Origin: Lepeophtheirus salmonis
Taxonomy: Eukaryota > Arthropoda > Copepoda > Siphonostomatoida > Caligidae
Direction: 5' to 3'
Assembly (NCBI RefSeq): GCF_016086655.4
Contig: NC_052134.2
Coordinates: forward strand, 372,001-436,000
DNA length: 64,000 nt
Positions 13,425 to 23,804 of the stretch are shown here, piece by piece. The notes under the pieces are model-generated. The model had not been told where the DNA came from, did no database searches, and saw only the letters and a list, made by a program, of their open reading frames with translations. Position 1 is the first letter of the stretch. The number at the start of each line of letters is the position of its first letter. Position numbers and translations under genes: made by a program.

Positions 13425-13624
13425 GAAAAAGCTATAGTGCTTTACTTTATGGAATATGTTCCCATCTGGCCTCATTCCTCAGTCTACGGATCATCTTTGA
13501 GTCCATTCCCGCCCCTGAGACCTTCCATGTACTTTCATTATCTTCCAAAGAGCTAATTTACAGAATATCTCGAATATTTTCGAGATACTTCTCCTCGTAA
13601 TCCAAAAATATATTCTTCGCTTTG

Positions 13625-13879
13625 TGTTATGTAGTTAATATTTCCTTACATGTTTTTATCTTCTTGTATATTCGTCTATGTATTATAAGTACTGTGTTTT
13701 ACGTGTTATAAATAGTCTCGTCTTTTGTAAATATATTAGATTATAGTTAGAATACACATGATCGTATAAACAGTGTAGCTTTATTCCTCCACGTCATTTC
13801 TTCTCCTCGTGTCTCTCGGTCATCCTGGATCTCTCCTATTATTAATAAGCTTGTGTCTCTCCCTCGTCAAGTCGCAACA
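13625..13879 (+). repeat. 5' LTR of TRIM-like element
   Basis: A 255-bp terminal repeat from TGTTATG to GCAACA, about 98% identical to 14601-14855 by eye. It contains a TATA-like sequence at 13707-13714. It is immediately preceded by the CTTTG target duplication. Confidence 0.92.
13707..13714 (+). promoter_or_regulatory. TATA-like box in LTR
   Basis: TATAAATA inside the left LTR, with the same octamer at 14683-14690 in the right LTR. Position and conservation suggest the LTR core promoter. No transcript evidence is available. Confidence 0.45.
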
Positions 13880-13880
13880 T

Positions 13881-13898
13881 TGGCGACGAGGATGGGAT
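13881..13898 (+). promoter_or_regulatory. primer binding site, tRNA-Ser(GCU) type
   Basis: TGGCGACGAGGATGGGAT starts one base after the left LTR. This is the reverse complement of the 3' end of animal tRNA-Ser(GCU) including CCA (ATCCCATCCTCGTCGCCA), 18 of 18 positions as I remember that tRNA. It supports minus-strand DNA priming by tRNA-Ser and fixes the element's orientation. Confidence 0.8.
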
Positions 13899-14614
13899 CA
13901 AGATCACGTGACCTCCCTGCTGTGGGATCATCGGCGAAGCTAGCCCTGTTGGAGTTGGGTAGCCCTTTTTCGTCGATGGGGAGAACGCTCGTTCGTCTGC
14001 AGAAGGCGGAGCAATATGGAATGTGCCTCAGTTTGGGCCTCGTGGAGGAAGGAAGAGAACCTTGGTCACTTTCAAGAAGTGAAGTGTGTGTCCGGGTCAG
14101 GGACCACATAATTAAAAATGGATTTATTCCTACGCAATTTTGGTTCTCTACTGTTCCTACTCTCCCGTTCACATCATTGGTTGATGAATGTGGAACGGTC
14201 TCTCTTCTGGATCATCCCGAGTTGGATGAGGGTACATCGAGCAAGATGTGTCCCAGGGACGAGCAGGGTGCTCGGGTCCTTAAAACCTCAACAAGGGTGA
14301 ATGTTATTTCTCCCAGGGACGAGCAGGGTGCTCGGGTCCTTAAAACCTCAACAAGGGTGAATGTTATTTCTCCCAAGGACGAGCAAGGTGCTCGGGTCCT
14401 TAAAACCTTTAAGAGGAGTATTGTCCTCCTTTCTCCGGTGCGCATGCTGAGAGCACGGCACGTCTATAGAGATAAAGTTTTGCAGTACAAGGAAGAATGT
14501 TTTGTCCGCGCCTGGACATGGATGGAGCGGATCTATAGGCTGCTGTTCATGGAGAGGAACCTGTTTAAGCACCACCATGGATTTGGTGCTTGTGGGGTGA
14601 TGTTATGTATTTAA
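13892..14614 (+). CDS. internal ORF of TRIM-like element, 240 codons
   Basis: An uninterrupted frame starting at an ATG inside the primer binding site (MGSRSRDLPAVGSS...) and ending at TAA just inside the right LTR. The frame is also open upstream into the left LTR. Residues about 120-180 are three copies of a 20-residue unit starting PRDEQGARVLKTSTR. I see no zinc knuckle, protease, RT or integrase motif, and no membrane segment. It could be a divergent gag-like protein, a captured sequence or a fortuitous ORF. A 240-codon open frame in GC-rich DNA with frame-preserving repeats is suggestive. Antisense ORFs at 13867-14172, 14212-14445 and 14348-14578 are treated as shadows. Confidence 0.4.
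   Translation: MGSRSRDLPAVGSSAKLALLELGSPFSSMGRTLVRLQKAEQYGMCLSLGLVEEGREPWSLSRSEVCVRVRDHIIKNGFIPTQFWFSTVPTLPFTSLVDECGTVSLLDHPELDEGTSSKMCPRDEQGARVLKTSTRVNVISPRDEQGARVLKTSTRVNVISPKDEQGARVLKTFKRSIVLLSPVRMLRARHVYRDKVLQYKEECFVRAWTWMERIYRLLFMERNLFKHHHGFGACGVMLCI
14251..14430 (+). repeat. 60-bp tandem repeat, three units
   Basis: Units start at 14251, 14311 and 14371 with TCCCA(G/A)GGACGAGC. The first two are nearly identical over 60 bp. The third diverges after about 37 bp. The period is a multiple of three, so the repeat adds 20 codons per unit without shifting the internal ORF. Confidence 0.92.
14589..14600 (+). promoter_or_regulatory. purine-rich tract before 3' LTR
   Basis: The sequence CTTGTGGGGTGA abuts the right LTR. 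A short G/A-rich run here is where a polypurine tract for plus-strand priming is expected. It is short and imperfect, so the call is positional. Confidence 0.45.
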
Positions 14615-14855
14615 TATTTCCTTACATGTTTTTATCTTCTTGTAAATTCGTCTATGTATTATAAGTACTGTGTTTTACGTGTTATAAATAGTCTCGTCTT
14701 TTGTAAATATATTAGAGTATAGTTAGAATACACATGATCGTATAAACAGTGTAGCTTTATTCCTCCACGTCATTTCTTCTCCTCGTGTCTCTCGGTCATC
14801 CTGGATCTCTCCTATTATAAATAAGCTTGTGTCTCTCCCTCGTCAAGACGCAACA
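14601..14855 (+). repeat. 3' LTR of TRIM-like element
   Basis: A 255-bp repeat matching 13625-13879, ending GCAACA and followed directly by the CTTTG target duplication at 14856-14860. It supplies the stop codon of the internal ORF. Confidence 0.92.
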
Positions 14856-15000
14856 CTTTGCACAGTAAATTCCTTATTATTAAAAGGATGTACTAATTTA
14901 ATTCCATATATCCACTGTCGTTGTCTCCAATTTCAAGATATAAAGGGAAAGTATGGCGTGCAGGCAAACTTATAAAATGTAACCAATGTTGTTTTTATTC

Positions 15001-16265
15001 CAGATATCTTAATTTCCGCAGTTACTCAAGCAATACTTAATGCATGGAAAGTCTTTTTTTTCGTAAAGAAGTAAAATATATATTTTTGGGTTGATATATT
15101 ATTTATTTTATGTTAATAGTCTAATAACACAAGTAATTGTAAAAAACAAAAAAAACAATTTTTAGATTACAAATTAGACACGCTGATCATGAGACAGTAC
15201 TTTTTTTTTGTATTAAATCATTTTTCTAGAATTTTCAGTTTAAATATTTAAGATATTTTTACCTTTTGATAGTTTTGATACAATTTTGAGGGGGAAAATG
15301 AGATAGAACATAAGTTGTTTTTTTTTTAAATTTTATACTTATTTCCAATATGTACTTATATTTTAAATGTAAACGTTCAATGTTGACAAATGCAATTTAA
15401 AGGTTAAAAAAACCACAATATTTTAAGGTGTTTGATTGAAAAGGAAAAATGACCTCATTTTTCAATTGTTTTTACGCCAAATGATTATATTTAATGCAAC
15501 AAAATTAAAGTTGCATTTCCAAAAGATTATTAATTCTAAAAGATCTATTGCACCAAGGATATGGATTTTTATATATAGAAATTTACCAAGGTTAAGTACA
15601 GGAATGTTTTAAATTTCATGAATGCTATTGTATCAAAAAGGAAATAAATATATTCTAATAATATTATAATTAAGTAAACAATACAGTTATTATTTATTAT
15701 TTTATTAACATCTGATTAATATTTTCTTCAATAAATTGAAAACTAATTAATTTTACAAATACTTTTTAGATTCTTTTCAAACAAAAATCAAAATATTTTT
15801 GTTGAGTTTTTGACCTTTAAATTGTATTTACCCAGATTAAATGATCGCAATTAAAATATAACCACATGTTAAAAAATTAACATAACATATTCAAAAGAAT
15901 AAATTAATTTTTTTGTGGGTTTGTAAGTTTAAAGTTCAATAATAATAAATAAACCTAGCGTAATTGGACTAATTAACGTGTATTATTTATTCAAATATTT
16001 GTTTTATATATAGAGGTTATTTCAGGAGTTTTCTCTCTTGAAAATCAATAAATAGTTAAATATTTATTACTGTTTGCAATACATACATAAAGTAAAATTG
16101 TACTAATATAAGGCAACGAACACAACCACATAATGGATTATTTTTGCTACGACAGCAGATTTTAAAACCTAGATTACATTTAAACTTTGTTCAATAATAC
16201 TTTTTATTTTGCTACATTTCATAAATTTGGAAAGACAAATATTTTTGTTCTCCTTATTCATGGCT
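15001..16265. other. AT-rich spacer
   Basis: About 1.3 kb of very AT-rich DNA with homopolymer tracts and short ORFs only. Nothing recognised on either strand. Confidence 0.6.
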
Positions 16266-16269
16266 TTAT

Positions 16270-16830
16270 GTCTCTCATAAGATAAGACGGGCATTTATTG
16301 ATGGAATGGTCTGCACTTTTCAATTCTTCCATACATACATTACACGTTGAGATTATCTCCATTCACTGGCTTAGATAGGCTAGAAAAGGGCCGTGTCCAG
16401 TGTAGGATTGTATAATGCGTCTCAATTTTTTTTCTTCCCAGCTTGATACAATTCAATTTTGGTTTATTAAGCATAGAATGGGTATATTTCATACTTTGAA
16501 CTTTTTTATATTGGTGAGACCAATATTGATAGGAAAAGTCATTAATTACTTTATTTATGTAGCTTGGAGGTGTCCCAGAAAATCAATGCATATTAATAAT
16601 AAAATAGCCAGGTGGGATCCAATGGAGGGAAAATGAGTTTCTATTTTCTTCCCTCTCTCTGTTTCAGTAATAACATAGAAGTAACGACTGAAAGAGGCAG
16701 AAGTAAAGTGGCAGCAATAATCTGCGTTGAAGAGACGAGATGACTGGCATGTGAAGTTCCGATGCTTTAGGAGCGGACTGGGCAGATGTCATGGCGACAT
16801 TTATAATCAAAGAAAATTAGAGTAACACGC
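16270..16830 (-). pseudogene. LINE relic, C-terminal region
   Basis: On the minus strand, 16401-16384 encodes TGHGPF followed by LAYLSQ, matching the TGHGxF-xxYL motif near the C-terminus of R1/Jockey/I-type non-LTR retrotransposons. Downstream comes CNVCMEELKSADHSI, a CxxC then H arrangement like the C-terminal zinc knuckle of these elements. A stop interrupts the piece, and the upstream part (16450-16830) is only loosely protein-like. No reverse transcriptase core remains. It differs from the knuckle relics at 2.1 and 26.8 kb, so at least two LINE lineages are present. Confidence 0.5.
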
Positions 16831-17100
16831 AAAGTTATAAATCACAGTAATATTTTTTTTTTGGTTATAATATTTCATTTAAATACATGTTTTTTAAATA
16901 AAGCCCAACCAAAAAGTAGTTTTTCATACGGGTTAAGTAATTGCAATTGTGCTTGAGGTAAACGTTACCCATATTTGCGCAAATTTTATATTTGTGTTTT
17001 ACTTACCTAACTGTGGAACCAAAAGTAGCTTTGACTGATTCTTATAACGTTGGGACAATTGCATCACCCTAATGTATATATATGATAAATACAAATATAT

Positions 17101-18024
17101 ATATCAGGTATTTACTTATAAAATGAAACTTTTTTTATATATTTGAACGTTTATTGTGAAGAAATTGTTACAAATTTAATTTTCAAAGTATTCCCTTTCG
17201 CTTGCTACACATTTTTTCCATCTCTCAGACAATTTATGAATGCCTTTCGAAAAAAATTGTTCGTCTTTAGCTTCAAAACAGCCAACGATCTGTTTTTGGC
17301 TTTAGTGTGAGAATCCAAGCGTAAATCATTCAGTGCGTGGCTCATCGTTGCAAAAAAGTGATAATTGGAAGGCACCAAGTATGGTAAGTATGCTGCATAA
17401 GCAAGAAGTTCCCAGTTGTATGATTCAACAAGCTGACAGGTGGTTATAGAGCGATGTTGTGGTGAGTAGGTGTCAATGAAAATTACCTTGCGTTGCATTG
17501 CTTCATATTTTGGGATTTTTTGGCGTATAGCAAGGTTCAAATCGGCTAATTGCTGTTGGTAGTTATCACCATTAACGGTTCGACTGTATTGTAGAAGGTC
17601 ATACCATATGACACTTCACTTGTCCAAGAACTCACATAGCATTGATTTCTTTCCGCTCTTCATTTCTCACGTCAAAATCAACACTTAGGAATTTTTGAAA
17701 CCCCCTGAAGCATTATGGTCTGCTTAGAGTATGTCCACGGTAAGCTTTTGCATGCAGTTGATGGGATTGAGAAGCGTTTTTCTTCAATTGGTAAAATAAA
17801 ATCAATGATGTCTGCACATAGTAAATTGTAGGCACAAAATTAGACATTTTTACGAGCAAAAAAGTTCGTTGTGAATAAAACTATACAAACAATGAATTAA
17901 ATATTGTTAACACATGTCGAAATATGCATTTACATTTTTGACCGGTTTATAACGTCTTAACAACTGGTGACACCTAGGGCCCAATAGCCGAAAGTCTCAT
18001 TTTATAGGCGCATAAATAGGATAT
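17101..18024 (-). mobile_element. decayed mariner (DD34D-type) element
   Basis: A minus-strand mariner copy of about 0.92 kb. The ends carry related inverted sequences: TATAAAATGAAACTTT at 17118-17133 and TATAAAATGAGACTTT read in from about 18006. Outer boundaries are approximate because the terminal 15 bp align poorly. Between them lies a transposase relic with an internal deletion. A full mariner is about 1.3 kb, so roughly a third is missing. Confidence 0.65.
17205..17850 (-). pseudogene. mariner transposase relic
   Basis: The N-terminal part, near 17849-17650 on the minus strand, reads MSNFVPTIYYVQTSLILFYQ then SQSHQL...KAY, resembling the mariner helix-turn-helix start, and SVDFDVRNEER matches its GDFDVKD-ER segment. 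After a deletion of the linker it resumes at YDLLQYSRTVNGDNYQQQL and continues to KVIFID and then VPSNYHFFATMSHAL. The second catalytic Asp is kept (IDTYSPQH), but the third, normally APSDYH, is Asn. One extra codon separates them compared with the usual 34-residue spacing. The combination of stops, frameshift and D-to-N change makes it inactive. Confidence 0.8.
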
Positions 18025-19853
18025 CTATAAATACACTAAAACGTGTACACGTAAAATGGAACATATATCTCTTAAACAATAATCTTTCTTTATTTCGTCA
18101 ATATTGTCATTTTATTCTTTATTAAATCCCTAGACTACAGCATAAACAAGTGTAAAGTCTTCAGGCTATTTACATACCGGCAAATTATGGTACCAATTAG
18201 CCTTAATTACATATAACCTTTAGAAGTGCAGAACAATGAGCTTATGGCGACTACATTACTCATTAGTAGATTTGAAATTTTTGTAAGAAAAAAAAAAAGT
18301 GCAAAGAGAAGGCTGATGCAATACATATACTACTACAGAATTTAATCCCTTGTTCATATTATCTGCCTGTTATATCATTTTGGAGGAAGAAAATGAATTA
18401 CTGCTACGAAGAAGATATCTTTCTACATTTAAAATACATTTGGTGCCGGAAAAATAATATTATTATATTTAAATTCAAATATATTAATTATTAAAATAAT
18501 TTACACCAAAGATAGGAGGAATGCTTACCTCAGACGGATAAATTAACTCGACGATGATCTATTAAATAATGTAAAATAAAAAAAAGCAAACACAACAACC
18601 ATTATTTCTTTTCGTACATTTAAAAGTAGTTATTTTATTACAAACTACCAACTTGACTCATTGGTGATAAACATAGGTGCTACAACAACATTGTGATTAA
18701 CCCTCACTTTTTAAAAGACAGTAACAATGAAAAGTCAATAATAGCAATAAAAAAATTTATACCTGAGACATATGTATCCCTAGTTCGGAAATAGGTGAGA
18801 GTAATAAATATTTTGATTGGGCTAGTTTTGACAATTACAAACAAATTGTTTTTATGGTTTCAGTGCACGACGTAACAAGTATATACATAATTATAGATTT
18901 TAGTCTGAAGTTAAAGCACTGGGATAATTATGCCTACATTTAAATGTTGCTAAAAACTTATACTAATGAAACTAATACTAGATTATTTTGAATAGTGTAT
19001 CTGATTGTTGGAGTTTAACCTTATATTCCAGTTACACACATCCTTTATTAAATTTTTTTGCTGGACCATATCATAGATGAACAATTTAAACATTTTCCTC
19101 ACTTTTTTTTTATTCAGCATACACGAACGTACGTAGTAGTTGTGTTGGAGAGCATACCATCACCAACTACAGAATGCTTAGTTGCCTGGAATTAGTAGAG
19201 TGGAAGAAAAAAAGGAATAGCGACTGCCACGCTAGCCAATATATACATACAAAATTGCTACAAACACTATATTGATGTCCAGTTATTGTAATTAGTCTGG
19301 TCACCTTCCCTTTTGCATCGACGGGACACTGGTGTCCCATATTTTGATTCATTCGTTATTGTATTAAGGATAATAATATTTAAGATTATTTAAATAATTA
19401 GAAAAAGTAATTGTTGATCACTAAAATTTATAAAAAAAAACATTTTATATTAGAACTTTATGATCGTGTTACATAAGACATCAAACCATGTCATTTTTTT
19501 GATTTTTGATGAAATGACATTCTACCTATCATGTGCTTTTCATTTATGGATAGTTTATATATTTTTTACCTTATTTAATATTTATTTAGTTTAAAGAATA
19601 ATCAGTAAAACTTTTGTTTTGTTTTGCTGAAAAATGCAAAATTATGGCAATTCAAAGAAGTTGGGAAACTGGTGTCCTCTGGGATTGAAAAGTATATATT
19701 TCTCTTTTTTAACAGAATGAAAATATTTGTCGGGATTATTCACATATCTTTAATTTTTTGTTCTTTTAGAATTTAGATTGTTCATATTAAAGTCCACTTG
19801 ATTAGTGAACAGATTAACTAGTAAAACATGCAAAACATAAAAAAACTCTCAAA
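18025..19853. other. AT-rich spacer with one short palindrome
   Basis: No recognised gene. GGGACACTGGTGTCCC at 19323-19338 is a near-perfect palindrome (7-bp arms, 2-bp centre). The minus-strand ORF at 19167-19352 that contains it matches nothing I know. Confidence 0.5.
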
Positions 19854-20063
19854 ATGATGCTAATATTTTTTATGAATACTTTATTATTTAATGTATTGTT
19901 GTTCATAAATTTAATAATAGAAGGACAACAAAACAAAGGTATTTTAATTTCTTTTCACAGCAAATTAGCGACCAAATTAATTTTTAATGAAGTATACTGT
20001 TCTGATGAAGAGGACATTGGAAATTTATTAAATAACTCTGTTATTGTTAATTTTATGGGATGA
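19854..20063 (+). CDS. ORF with hydrophobic start, possibly part of a piggyBac-like relic
   Basis: A 69-codon ORF starts with a strongly hydrophobic stretch (residues about 2-23, signal-peptide-like) and then carries CSDEEDIGNLLNNS, an acidic segment. Acidic SDEED-type regions are common at the N-terminus of piggyBac-type transposases, and a piggyBac-like C-terminus follows 240 bp downstream. The hydrophobic start does not fit a transposase, so the two halves may be unrelated. Confidence 0.2.
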   Translation: MMLIFFMNTLLFNVLLFINLIIEGQQNKGILISFHSKLATKLIFNEVYCSDEEDIGNLLNNSVIVNFMG

Positions 20064-20302
20064 CGAGTTTACCACAAATTTGAATGAATAAGATGTTTCA
20101 TTGACTCCTGAAGCCAACATTCATGCTGTTATAAATGATAATTAGATATCCTCACTATGATGATAATCTAAAAGATGATAAGAGTAACAGTGCATAATAA
20201 GAAAGAACACTGATAACATATCAGAAGGAAAGGTTAAAAAAAATTCTTGTCGTACCTTTAATTGTAAAGATCTACCGTGGGAGTACGGATGAATCGATCT
20301 CA

Positions 20303-20590
20303 TGGATTAAAAATATATATCTTCTGGATATAGCAAGTGCAAATAACTACATCGTTTATAAGTTTAAATATTTATATAAATTAATTTTTCTTGACTACAA
20401 AGCTGTGATTGCCAAGAGTCTGATTAAATATGTTGAAGGGCGTCATAGGGTAATCCTATCAACTAGACCAACGAAAATAAAAAAATGTATTTGTTATAAT
20501 GGACAAAAATTTACCAGAGTTTGCACAAAAAAGAACAGAAAATTGTCCAATAAAAATATAGAAAACTTTGGTCATTTGTATCAGTTATAA
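20303..20590 (+). pseudogene. piggyBac-like transposase C-terminal relic
   Basis: One open frame reads WIKNIYLLDIASANNYIVYK, then DYKAVIAKSLIKYVEGRHR, then RPTKIKKCICYNGQ...RVC. This fits the end of piggyBac (PGBD) transposases: the helical LLDIAxxNAYILY segment, the F-x-LAxxLIxPHLxxR segment, and a C-terminal cysteine region. The frame runs to a TAA at 20590. Upstream the catalytic core with its Asp residues is absent or unreadable, so this is a truncated copy. No TTAA-flanked ends were located. Confidence 0.5.
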
Positions 20591-20593
20591 TTT

Positions 20594-21790
20594 TGCTTTA
20601 TACTTACTAAGAGATATAAATTGTTTTGTTATGTTTTACATGTAAAGCATTTATTGTATTTATATTGATCAATTGTCCAAGGTATAAATATTACTTGTTT
20701 AAATTAAAACTAAAAAGTACATCAAAATAATTCATAGTGTAACTTTAGTATTTTGTTTGCACATAACAAAAATGACCATTCATACCCAGAGGGACAGTAT
20801 TGTCAAACTCTCGTGAACCTTATGAAGTTATTTAAAAAAATGTTCCTAATTTGTTCGAATATGATCAAATAGATCAAGAATTGACAATAATTATATTTTA
20901 TTTTATTTTCAATACTTTGTGGGTCTGAAAGTGTAAATTTTCAAAATTTAAAAAAAACTATTACCTTGTAAGAATTGATGACAATGTCTCCCAACAATAT
21001 ATATATGCGTTAAACCTGTTATTTGTGATTTTTTTTTTTTTGTAATGTATTCGTTTAAATTTTTTAAAACACAATCATTTCTACAGAATCCTGGAGCAAT
21101 ATTTCCTATGGAATATTTTTTCATTATAGTGCCTACGATTTCCAGCTTAGCTTATCAACTTAAAAAATTCTCAAGGATTTGATGATGTTCTTAATTTATT
21201 TCCATAATCACTTTTGGATTTTTCCTTTAGTCTAATACAGTTCAATCATATGACTTAAAATGCACGTAACTTAAATGGATAAATTAAGTGTTGAATGTTT
21301 CGATATTTTAGTTACAATATTTTCATAAGTTTTGCTTACTTATTGTGGTTTTCCACTAGGCAGAGTAATAACTCTTTAATAGGCAGATCAAAACAATGGA
21401 GTTTTGAAAATTTTTATTTTTATTTTCCTAAGTTCATAGTGTGAAAAAGGTGCTTAACTGTATCTTATTACATGAGTGAAAATATTATTGCAATATCTTA
21501 ATGTTTTCAGGGGCATTTTACATCAAATTATTATTTTTTATTTTACTGCACAGGGTATTTAAACATTTCAAACTCTTGAATACTACTAAGTTAATATGTT
21601 AATTTTTTAAATTTCATTTATTTATTTCAGCTTTTGGTTCATCATTACAAAAATGTCCTTCCCAACCACTCAACCTTGAGCATGATACTGCATTGCATCA
21701 AACTAGGACTTTAAATTTGGCAATTGGTATTGCTTTCAAAAAATAGTATCGTAGTCTTGACATTAGGAAACCCTCTCATTCTTCATTTCT
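20594..21790. other. AT-rich spacer
   Basis: Low-complexity DNA including a T run at about 21029-21041. No coding or repeat structure recognised. Confidence 0.55.
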
Positions 21791-21794
21791 ATAA

Positions 21795-23160
21795 ATTTTT
21801 ATAGTACTTTAGTCACTGATTTGATCATCCTTTCCACTGATTGAGTGTGGCAAGGAAATAAATTGAATAATATTTTACTCTTCAATTAAATGTGATTACC
21901 TTTGTCTTCATATGTACTTTGCTATGTTAGTGGTGGTTGAGTGATTCTTTTTCGTTGCCTGTCAATTAGTTCAGTGTCATTCATATCGTCAAAGCTGGGA
22001 TCAGGTAGTTTAAAATTTTTTGCATCTTTCCTTTATCTGATTGTCTCGTCTTTTTTACTTCCCTCTATCCCTGGTCTCTTATGTCGACGTTATTATCATC
22101 AATCATTGAAACAAGGATGTTTTCCAAGTGTGAAAATATTACATTTCTTTGAATGATAGGTAAAACTACATTATCGCCTATTCCCTATGACTTCTACTGA
22201 GCCCAATAGAACTGAACACATGCCTGGGACAAGTTAAATATTAGTAATTTTGGTTAATTGATGTCCACATCGGTACATAAACAGTCATTATATAATGCAA
22301 AATTGTAAGTAGGTTCTCAAATGGTTTCTAAATGGGAACATATAGTCGAAGAAGGCGATTGGTCGTAATTATACAATGAGAATGGCCCTTCTTTCCTGGA
22401 TTTCAAATTTCCAGATCTGTGTGACAAATCCTTTTGGTATATCTTTGTCAATTTTAAGTAGATATTTTGGGTAAGTACTTAGATTTTCTAAATCCCTATT
22501 TGGTACATTGGATGATTTTCTTATATATTACAATTGATTTGCTCCCACAAAATTTGAAATTATTTGTCAATTCGACCAGAAATCCATTGGGACAATAAAT
22601 TATTCTATCATGTCTTTCCATCAAATGACAAAGTGATAGTTTATTGGTGTATAGCTGACAAATAAAATTAAGAACGTATCTACTAAGTTTCAACTCAATT
22701 AGTCTTATGGTTCCTTCTTTTACTCCTCAACACCAATGGCCATTTTCCTCACTATATTTTTTGTCTATAATGAAGTTATGTCCTGCTCTAAGAATTTTTA
22801 TGTCATTAGGGCATAAAATGTTGGAAAATAATGTACACTTACAGGCTGCAATATCAAAAATGTTTAAATGTGCTTCTTTCTTGAGAGTTTTAACTTTTTC
22901 ACTGTAAGTATGAATTTATTTTCTTTCTTAAAGTAGTTTGAAAATATTGCACTATATTCCATGGTAGGTCTTAAACATTGTTTCAATTCAATGATTCAAA
23001 ACAATAGGGATAGAGGCACTGTTCTAAATACTTTTGAGTTTGTCAACAACTTTATCTACAAGTCCTGACACTGATGGATCTTTATATGTTTCCAGTTTCA
23101 TCAGTTACATTAGTTGCATCATAAACATCAATGTACTCAAGGTAACAGCATAAAAACATT
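21795..23160 (-). pseudogene. near full-length relic of an uncharacterised multicopy protein family
   Basis: Read on the minus strand from 23160 downward, several blocks appear in order. IPIVLNH...FKTYHG lies near 23000. KVKTLKKEAHLNIFDIAACKC has its FDIAACKC at 22858-22835. GHSHCIITTNRLLRLYV lies near 22367, followed by a MTVYVPMW segment. IIQRNVIFSHLENILVSMI lies near 22130, then ELIDRQRKRITQPPLT near 21960, and FPCHTQSVERMIKSVTKVL at about 21860-21810. In the same order these match a family of roughly 600-750 residue uncharacterised proteins that I remember as expanded in arthropods and cnidarians (LFDIAACKC, HSRWLTTANRxLRLYV, VIQRNAYFAHPENxLLxM, ELIDW...TEPPxT, CHTQAVERCVKLVTEA). There are many frameshifts and stops. 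A transposase-like origin is inference. The ORF at 22496-22693 is part of it. Confidence 0.65.
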
Positions 23161-23583
23161 TTCATGAATAAGACAAGGGGTTTGAATTTTTAATCACGGT
23201 AAGACTAACGTGAATATCTACTTCTATATAAAAATTATTTCTTCTTTAAGAGAAATAAAACAAATCTTTGCACGTTTTATTTCTAATTTTTATGATATTT
23301 ATTCTTTAATATTTCATTTTATTATTCCTAATTGTCTTTTTAGCTTTTGCCCTAGGCTATAATTGATAAAAAGAATTAGAAAGCTATATAACGACACTGC
23401 AGTCAAGATGTTACATGCACTTTATATTTCATTCCTTTGAAGTGTTCCCTCTTTAGACTCTTTTCATCTACAATTACTTACTAGACTATAGGCTTTAACA
23501 TGATTCGATAAAAAAATGATTATACATGAAATAATATATAATAAAACGTCGTAGTATGGAAATATTGCAAGTGTGTGCATGTA
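23161..23583. other. AT-rich spacer
   Basis: Between the preceding relic and the Tc1/mariner element. Nothing recognised; the left end could hold more of the N-terminus of the relic. Confidence 0.5.
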
Positions 23584-23609
23584 GAGGGTGGCAATTCAAG
23601 ATTGTAGGG
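23584..23609 (+). repeat. left terminal inverted repeat
   Basis: GAGGGTGGCAATTCAAGATT and a few bases more, preceded by TA. It pairs with 24901-24926 with only a few mismatches. Confidence 0.85.
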
Positions 23610-23804
23610 TTCTGATTTCCTACTCTTTCTCATTTAATGCTTGATCTGTTCTTGTTAATACAAAATGATCGAAATAAAGTGATGTTGCAGTACTCTATCA
23701 ATAAAATCATCAAAAAAAAATTATTTCAAAAGCTGTGTCAGTAGTTGTTATCTGCCACTGAAAGAAGTGATAATTTCCTCCCACATCTACCTTCTTCCTT
23801 AGCC

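Larger units (their letters stand above)
13625..14855 (+). mobile_element. short non-autonomous LTR retrotransposon (TRIM-like)
   Basis: Two 255-bp direct repeats, each starting TGTTATGTA and ending GCAACA (TG...CA), enclose a 721-bp internal region. They differ at about 5 positions, so the insertion is fairly recent. The element is flanked by an exact 5-bp target duplication, CTTTG (13620-13624 and 14856-14860). A primer binding site follows the left LTR and a purine-rich tract precedes the right LTR. It encodes no reverse transcriptase or integrase, so it must be mobilised in trans. Its interior is far more GC-rich than the surroundings. The size and structure fit a terminal-repeat retrotransposon in miniature; a heavily deleted Gypsy derivative is the alternative. 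Confidence 0.92.
13425..15000 (-). repeat. unclassified dispersed repeat, copy 2, split by LTR element
   Basis: The flanks 13425-13619 and 14861-15000 are the two halves of one older repeat copy, homologous to 10427-10700. The intervening 13625-14855 is a later LTR element insertion. Removing it together with one copy of the CTTTG duplication restores colinearity with copy 1. On the minus strand the left half reads through a partly open frame containing ISSLEDNESTWKVSGAGMD. This is a clear nested-insertion relationship. Confidence 0.6.

Noticed and set aside
13412..13600. Plus-strand ORF of 62 codons
   Set aside because: Shadow of the minus-strand frame in the unclassified dispersed repeat.
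13867..14578. Antisense ORFs in the short LTR element
   Set aside because: Opposite to the element's orientation as set by its primer binding site; the repeated motif simply stays open in several frames.
19323..19338. 16-bp palindrome as a regulatory operator
   Set aside because: Isolated, with no promoter or gene context; palindromes of this size occur by chance in 64 kb.
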